Positions 58,777 to 64,000 of a stretch of 64,000 nt of DNA are shown in pieces. Source of the stretch: Scenedesmus sp. ARA3. Taxonomy: Eukaryota > Chlorophyta > Chlorophyceae > Sphaeropleales > Scenedesmaceae. The translations under genes were made by a program, and so were the position numbers. Within the stretch, counting starts at the first letter, position 1. The number at the start of each line of letters is the position of its first letter. The stretch is taken from NCBI GenBank assembly GCA_004335835.1, contig RWJK01001639.1, positions 63,453 to 127,452 on the forward strand. Reading direction: 5' to 3'. Below the pieces are notes generated by a model. It had not been told where the DNA came from and made no database searches. It was given only the letters and a program-made list of their open reading frames with translations.

Positions 58777-61401
58777 TGTTGAGGTCCACCTCACCCAATG
58801 GGTCATTTGGGTCAGGCTTAAGTTGCAGACTCAAATTTGGCAAGCAAAGAGAAGCTTTGCTCATCAATTCAGCGACATAGCGCACCCTGACATGTCATGA
58901 GGAGCACATCCAAAGCAGACCGGAAGGGCCGTGAGGCAATGCACGACAACCTGTTCAGCTGTGGCTTTGCTGCTGCAGCCGCACACTGCCAGCAGAGTAT
59001 ACTGATCATGTGCTTGCATCAGGTACAATCTGCCATACTGATGACGGCAGCTGCATCTGAAGCACGAGCCTCAAAGCAAAGCAAAGTTGCTGGCTGCATC
59101 ACTGCATGTGGTCACCCGGCTGCAAGCAGCCCACCACAGAGCCACTCGGCTACCTGGGCACTTTGCTGCTTCAGCAGTACACTGCCGGCAGAGTCCCCTG
59201 CTAAGATGCATGCATCAGGAAAAAAAGCTGCCATCATGCTGACGGCAGCTGCCTCTCAAGCACGGTCCTCAACGCACAGCAAGCTTGCAAGCAATTGCTG
59301 GGTACATCACCGCATGCACGCTTTTTGCACACGTCGTGTCACCGTTACCTGGTGTAACCAGGCCCAGGCCTGTCCTTGTCCTTCTCAAACTTACGCACGG
59401 AAGAGCATAGGGTCATGCAGGCTAGCCTGCTTCTGATACGTCGGACTTGTAACTTGTAACACACGGGTAACCTCGCAAGTTCCTCACCTGGCTGCAGGCA
59501 GCCCACCACAGAGCCACTCGGCAGATCAAGGATGGGCTTGTAGTGCACACCTCCACGCAGCGTTGTGCAGTTCTCCCCTGCAGCAATGCTTGCAAGCATT
59601 GGTTGGCAGGAATCTGGTGCAGCACCCGGGATGTCTGGCTTGAACCATATCGGGTACTGGGTTTCAAGGCACTCGCGCTTTGCCTTGTCGATGCAGCCCA
59701 CCAAGTTGCTTCCTGTTGGATCGTACAGAGCAATGCTGGTTGCATCCACTTGCGTGTCCTTTGCTGCATAGTCTGCGCAGCGCGATAGTCCAGGAGGGGC
59801 AGCGACACACTGCGCAAGGTGGCAAGCACACAAGCCATAGCAGAAGGCAACACAGTATTGTATACTTTGGTGGGAGCAGCATTGCTACTCCAGACCCCCG
59901 CCTAATCAGGCATTGATTATTTTGCCGTGTTAACTCCCTGGCATGACAGGCCTACGCTAGCACTGCCAGCCACTGACAACTGCAACCACCTCTCTGCTAT
60001 TCGGCACTGACTGCTAACCTCACTGTGCATGCACTGTGACGCACTGATCCTGATGTCACTGTGCATGTGCAGTTTCAGACAGCGAGGTCCGCATTCATTG
60101 CTGACGGCAGACGACTTACGTAGAGCTTCAAAGGGACTCCCAGGCCAATCAGATGGAAAGGAAGCAGCGACACATCCTGGTAGCACAGGCTGTCAGCAGA
60201 GTGGCAGCTGCTGATGATGTCAGCAGATGCCGAGGGAGGCTGCTGCAAAGGATTGGCGCTGCTGACTCCAGCGATTGGATACACTGTGGGGCAGTTGTAC
60301 ATTGCTGGAGGGCTGACACCAGCAGCAGGACCTGCTGCTGCTCTGATGCAAGCAGTCAAGGTGCCTTTGGTGTAGCCAGGTGTGCTGTAGGCAAGAGTAG
60401 TATCTGGTGGTACAACCGCTGGCGCCTCACATGCAGCAAGCGCTCCAGTAGCAAGGCATCGATCCCGGGTGTAGGTGAACCCTGGCACGCCGATTGTCGT
60501 TGTAACAGTCAGGAACTGGAAGGGGTAGCCAGCAGGGCAGCCGTACTGTAGAGCATTTTCAACGCACCCGAGCAGGCTTCCGCTGCCAGAAGTAACGGAG
60601 GTGTTGAAGGGCCCTCCGGGCACGTCGTCACACGAGGCAAAAACACCCTGAGGGTAGCAATTGTAGGCGAGCAAGCCTTCGCCAGGCCATATGCTGCTGT
60701 AGCTGTACACTTTGAATGTGTATGGAGCGCTGCAGGTCGAACCCAATGCCATGCATCTGAGCAGATCTGCTGCTGATGCCAGCCCACACAGTGATAGGGT
60801 ATTCCGCAACTGGACAGGGAGCAGAAGCGGGCTGACAGGCACGCAGCCGGCCTGCGGTGTCGACTTGGGGAATCTGACCAGCCGCGCAGTACGGCGCACA
60901 TGAAGTGCATGCTGCAAGACACGACAGGGTGTTGAGGCACAAAGTCAGCTGGGTGAGCAACGGCAGCAATGAAGGTCGCGCAGCATTGGCTGCTTTAGGT
61001 GCTGCTGCTGCTGCCGGTGAGCACCACACTAACGAGCTTATCCTGCCAGCCCGTTGCAAATTCGTTCATGCTGCCAGCTGTACAATGCAACATAGTCGCA
61101 GCTTGCCAAGCTGGCATCTGTTTGTACTGCGGGATGCGCAGCCTACTCATCAGTCACTGCTGACGGCTGGCTAATCCATCACCATATGTAGTTTGATCTA
61201 CTGAATTGCAGTGCCCTGGTAGAGCCACTTTGCTCAAGTACATGTCCTCTCACAGCTGCTGCTGCAGCACGAGCACCGCTCCCAGCCACTGCTCTGCCAG
61301 AGTCAATCCTGTAGTTGTTTTGCGCTGATGTGGCATCAAGACAGCGCAGCCTTATAGGCCTGGTGTCACTGCAATGACAGCTGCACACCAGCTGAGGCCG
61401 C

Positions 61402-61442
<41 letters not shown>

Positions 61443-64000
61443 TGCTGCTGCTGACTCACTTGCACATACGCCGTCTTGGCAGGTGGTGGGGTAGAAGGGT
61501 GGCGTGGCCTGGGCAGGCAGCAGCTTCCCCATGCGCCTGTTGAGCGGCAGGGTGCAGGGGCTGCTCTGGTTGATGCTGCAGAGCTCATTGCCAATGCAGC
61601 GCCCAATGCGGCAGGTGTCGTTGGTGCAGGGAGTGATGACACAGGCACCTGCAGGCACAGTGCAACAAGTTGTCTTGCATGAGTTGGACTTAGGCCACTG
61701 TTTCATGCTGTGTGGCAGTATGTAACAAACCGGGAGGACAGTAGATGCACTGCGGCTTTGTATTTTGCAAAGGCTAGTGCTATGTCACACAGTATATATG
61801 ATTACAGCACTGTTGCGTTGAGCTTCTTGGGCTGCCGACATACAGCTGCATAGGGGTATGCGCAGCGCAGCATGTGCTTGGCCCGTTGCACTTGCTCACC
61901 TACGCACGCATAGATTGCAGCGTCCCACCTAAACCCTTCGTTGCACTCACACCTGAACCCCACACCTAGGGCCTCCACATCTCTGCAGCTGTTTGGCACC
62001 GCCTGTGCTATGCTGTTGCAGGGTGCTGCACCTTGGCAGCCGTCTTCATCCACACACAGCATAACCACTTGATTCCAGATGTAACCAAAGTAACAACTGC
62101 AGGACCAACTGGTTGGCGTCATGACACAAGAGCCGCTGACAGCGTTCGGCATGCCACCACATATGTCAAACTGCTTGCATGGGTTGACTCCTGTAAGCGC
62201 AGGTTGACGAGCAATTGATGTGTTGGCACTGACCAGCACTGGCAGCAGCAGCACTAGTGTATTAACAGAAAATGCATGTTTGTTGAAATGTTACATCATA
62301 TTCACCACAGCAATATGATGAGACATGCTTAAGCAGTGCTGAGGTCCCAGCATTGCGCAACTCTGTTGGCTGATACAAAGCGTCAATCATACATGCAGCG
62401 TAAGCAGCACCCACTTGTGCAGGTAGATGCTGTGGTGTTCCAGTAGTAACCGTCTTGACAGGTGCAGATGAAGCCTTGCTCTCCCACCAGCACACAGCTG
62501 CTGTTTACAGCCCCTGTTATGTTGCTGCAGGGGTTGCCGTTGCAGGCGGGATTCAACTTCTGCTGACCTGCAAACAGGAGTTTGTGCATTACAGCGCACT
62601 GTGTTACAGCACTGGATACAGAGCGTGGGTGTCATACACGTGCTTAACACATCTAGGTTGACCAACTGCCTGTGCATTGCATGAAAGATATGCAGGTAAT
62701 GTGCAGCCTGCTGCAGCCATCTCAACCCTCATGGAAAAACATCCTGCAGCAAGAGACTGATGCTGTTGCACACGTATGGCTGCAGCAAGAGACTGACGCT
62801 GTTGCACCACAAAATCTTACTTGTGCAAGAACCATTGCTACCAATCCAATCGTAGCCAGGCTAGCAGCTGCAGTTCAACAGAGGGCCGGCACCTCCCACA
62901 GTCACACAGGAGCCGTTGACTGCATGCGCCAGGCTGTCACATGGTTTGCTGGCGCATGCGTCAGCCTTGACCTCTGCAATTGTTGCATGGCAGGATATTG
63001 TCTGTGAGCTGCGGAAGCTTGAAGCACCAGGTATACAACTCTTACGTTTCCTGCAAAGGCCAACCATAGTTCCCAAACAAACCCTTCAGTCAGGCTAATA
63101 GTAACACAGCTGAACAGTTGGCTATCTATGATGATGGTTATCACCTGCACATCAAGCGTTGCTGCTGATCCACTTGTATCCAGGCTGGCAGCTGCAGTTG
63201 AACAGAGGGCCGCCGCCTCCCACAGTCACACAGGAACCGTTGACTGCATGCGGCCAGGCTGTCACATGGTTTGCTGGCGCATGCATCAGCCTTGACCTCT
63301 GCAGTTGTGGCCATGTACATGGCAGGGTATCGTTTGTAAGTCAGGTGCGCTAGTAGCACTTGCTGTACAAAGCATAGCCCCATTGCGCAGTATGGGTAAC
63401 AAGCAAAGCTAAGCGGCACTTCAGCATGAACATGTGTGTTTTACCTGACAAGCATGCTTTAAATGCAATTGTTATGCTCTGCTGCTGCTGCTGGTGACAT
63501 CAAAGCATCACAGGGACTCCCTACTAGGGTGTCATAATATGGGTGTTGACTAGCAAATCCCCACACTCTGTATAGATGCCATCTATGTGGATTGATTATG
63601 ATCCACAGCAGCTGCACCGCACCGCATGCGCCACTCCTGCAAGTGCCGCTCTGGGTTGCATTGCCACACGCAGCACCATCTGTCAAAGTGGAAACCGTGC
63701 AAGCTCCAGTCATAGATTCGCAGGTGGCATTCTCGCAAGCACCACCACTGCCACACTGCCTGACTTTGCAGTAGTCTGCACAACAGCACACAGAAATGAC
63801 CGTTAGCTGTGCATGCACGCAGTGCAGACACAAAGCGGTTGCAAGGGCCTTGCATCAGCAAGGCAGCTGCGCTGCATCAGCTAAGCAGCAAGGATGTGCT
63901 ACACAAGTGGGACACGTTTACGTATACGGACGGCAGAGTGATACAGGAAGAAAATTGCAATGGACCATGCATAGGTGCAGCAGTGCACATGCCTGCCTCC
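57279..64000 (-). CDS. Extracellular EGF-like / NHL-propeller protein, 5' truncated
   Basis: Large Cys-rich secreted or surface protein; its N-terminus lies beyond the right edge. Blocks in transcription order: 63775-63623, 63298-63145, 62973-62821, 62567-62415, 62190-61900, 61648-61460, 60911-60120, 59809-59488, 58713-58433, 58132-57279 (stop). The first four are modules of ~51 residues flanked by phase-1 introns; the fifth holds two EGF-like repeats (CNEGFRWDAAIYAC). Later blocks are Cys-rich, and 58713 starts another EGF-like unit (DEDVCAAAGANDTC). The C-terminal ~330 residues form an NHL/YWTD-like beta-propeller (HPMDVSVDSVGNIYIGG, LLGLDIHPTTGKMYVLA, FGLAINKAGDMLVSEANNRV). Many N-x-S/T sequons support secretion. 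Odd points: single-base frame disruptions near 63270, 60800 and 58550, and an in-frame TAG at 62861-62863. It is either an ageing gene or carries assembly errors. Ligand unknown. Confidence 0.75.
62821..63298 (-). repeat. Tandemly duplicated EGF-like exon
   Basis: Two exons at 63298-63145 and 62973-62821 share EVKADACASKPCDSLA and most of the remainder, with near-identical acceptors. The first has one extra C (GCCTGGCCGCATG versus GCCTGGCGCATG) that breaks the frame. The second has TGC TAG CCT where the first has TGC CAG CCT. Confidence 0.88.

Overview
The window is nuclear DNA of an intron-rich green alga, most likely a chlorophycean of the Scenedesmus/Tetradesmus type. This rests on dense GT-AG introns ending in TGCAG, pervasive CAG/CTG triplet runs both in introns and as Ala/Ser/Gln tracts in proteins, a flagellar axoneme gene, and plant-like versions of several enzymes. 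The lineage is an inference. No prokaryotic operons, rRNA genes or convincing tRNA genes are visible.

Layout, left to right. 1-2499 (+): 3' part of a VWA-domain protein resembling bacterial ViaA. 3348-9675 (+): complete gene for translation initiation factor eIF3 subunit L, 11 exons, whose introns 6 and 7 carry four copies of a box C/D snoRNA. 11388-16138 (-): large MYND zinc-finger protein. 17855-20515 (-): bifunctional methylenetetrahydrofolate dehydrogenase/cyclohydrolase (FolD), 5 exons. 20875-26831 (+): CCDC40, the axonemal ruler protein, 16 exons. 28546-36074 (+): flavin-containing monooxygenase. 37624-38448 (-): RbfA-like ribosome-binding factor. 39884-44225 (+): GH79 beta-glucuronidase/heparanase-like enzyme. 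47064-47969 (+): small secreted protein of unknown function. 48916-54587 (+): plastid-type M48 metallopeptidase. 55809-56146: a hAT-type MITE. 57279-beyond the right edge (-): large extracellular protein with EGF-like modules and a C-terminal NHL-type propeller. The exon models of eIF3L, FolD, CCDC40, GH79, M48 and the small secreted protein close exactly in frame from ATG to stop. FMO also closes in frame, but its first exon is unresolved.

The genes are a mixed housekeeping/organelle/flagellum set with no evident shared pathway. Two points stand out. First, most of the multi-exon genes carry tandem duplications of exon-intron junctions (about 100-180 bp units, up to nine copies). Donor-type copies always lie downstream of the real exon end and acceptor-type copies always lie upstream of the real exon start, so introns have grown inward from their own splice junctions. 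Second, the eIF3L introns host a four-copy box C/D snoRNA family. Its terminal stems differ between copies yet stay paired, and it has an 11-nt antisense match to a conserved LSU rRNA segment.
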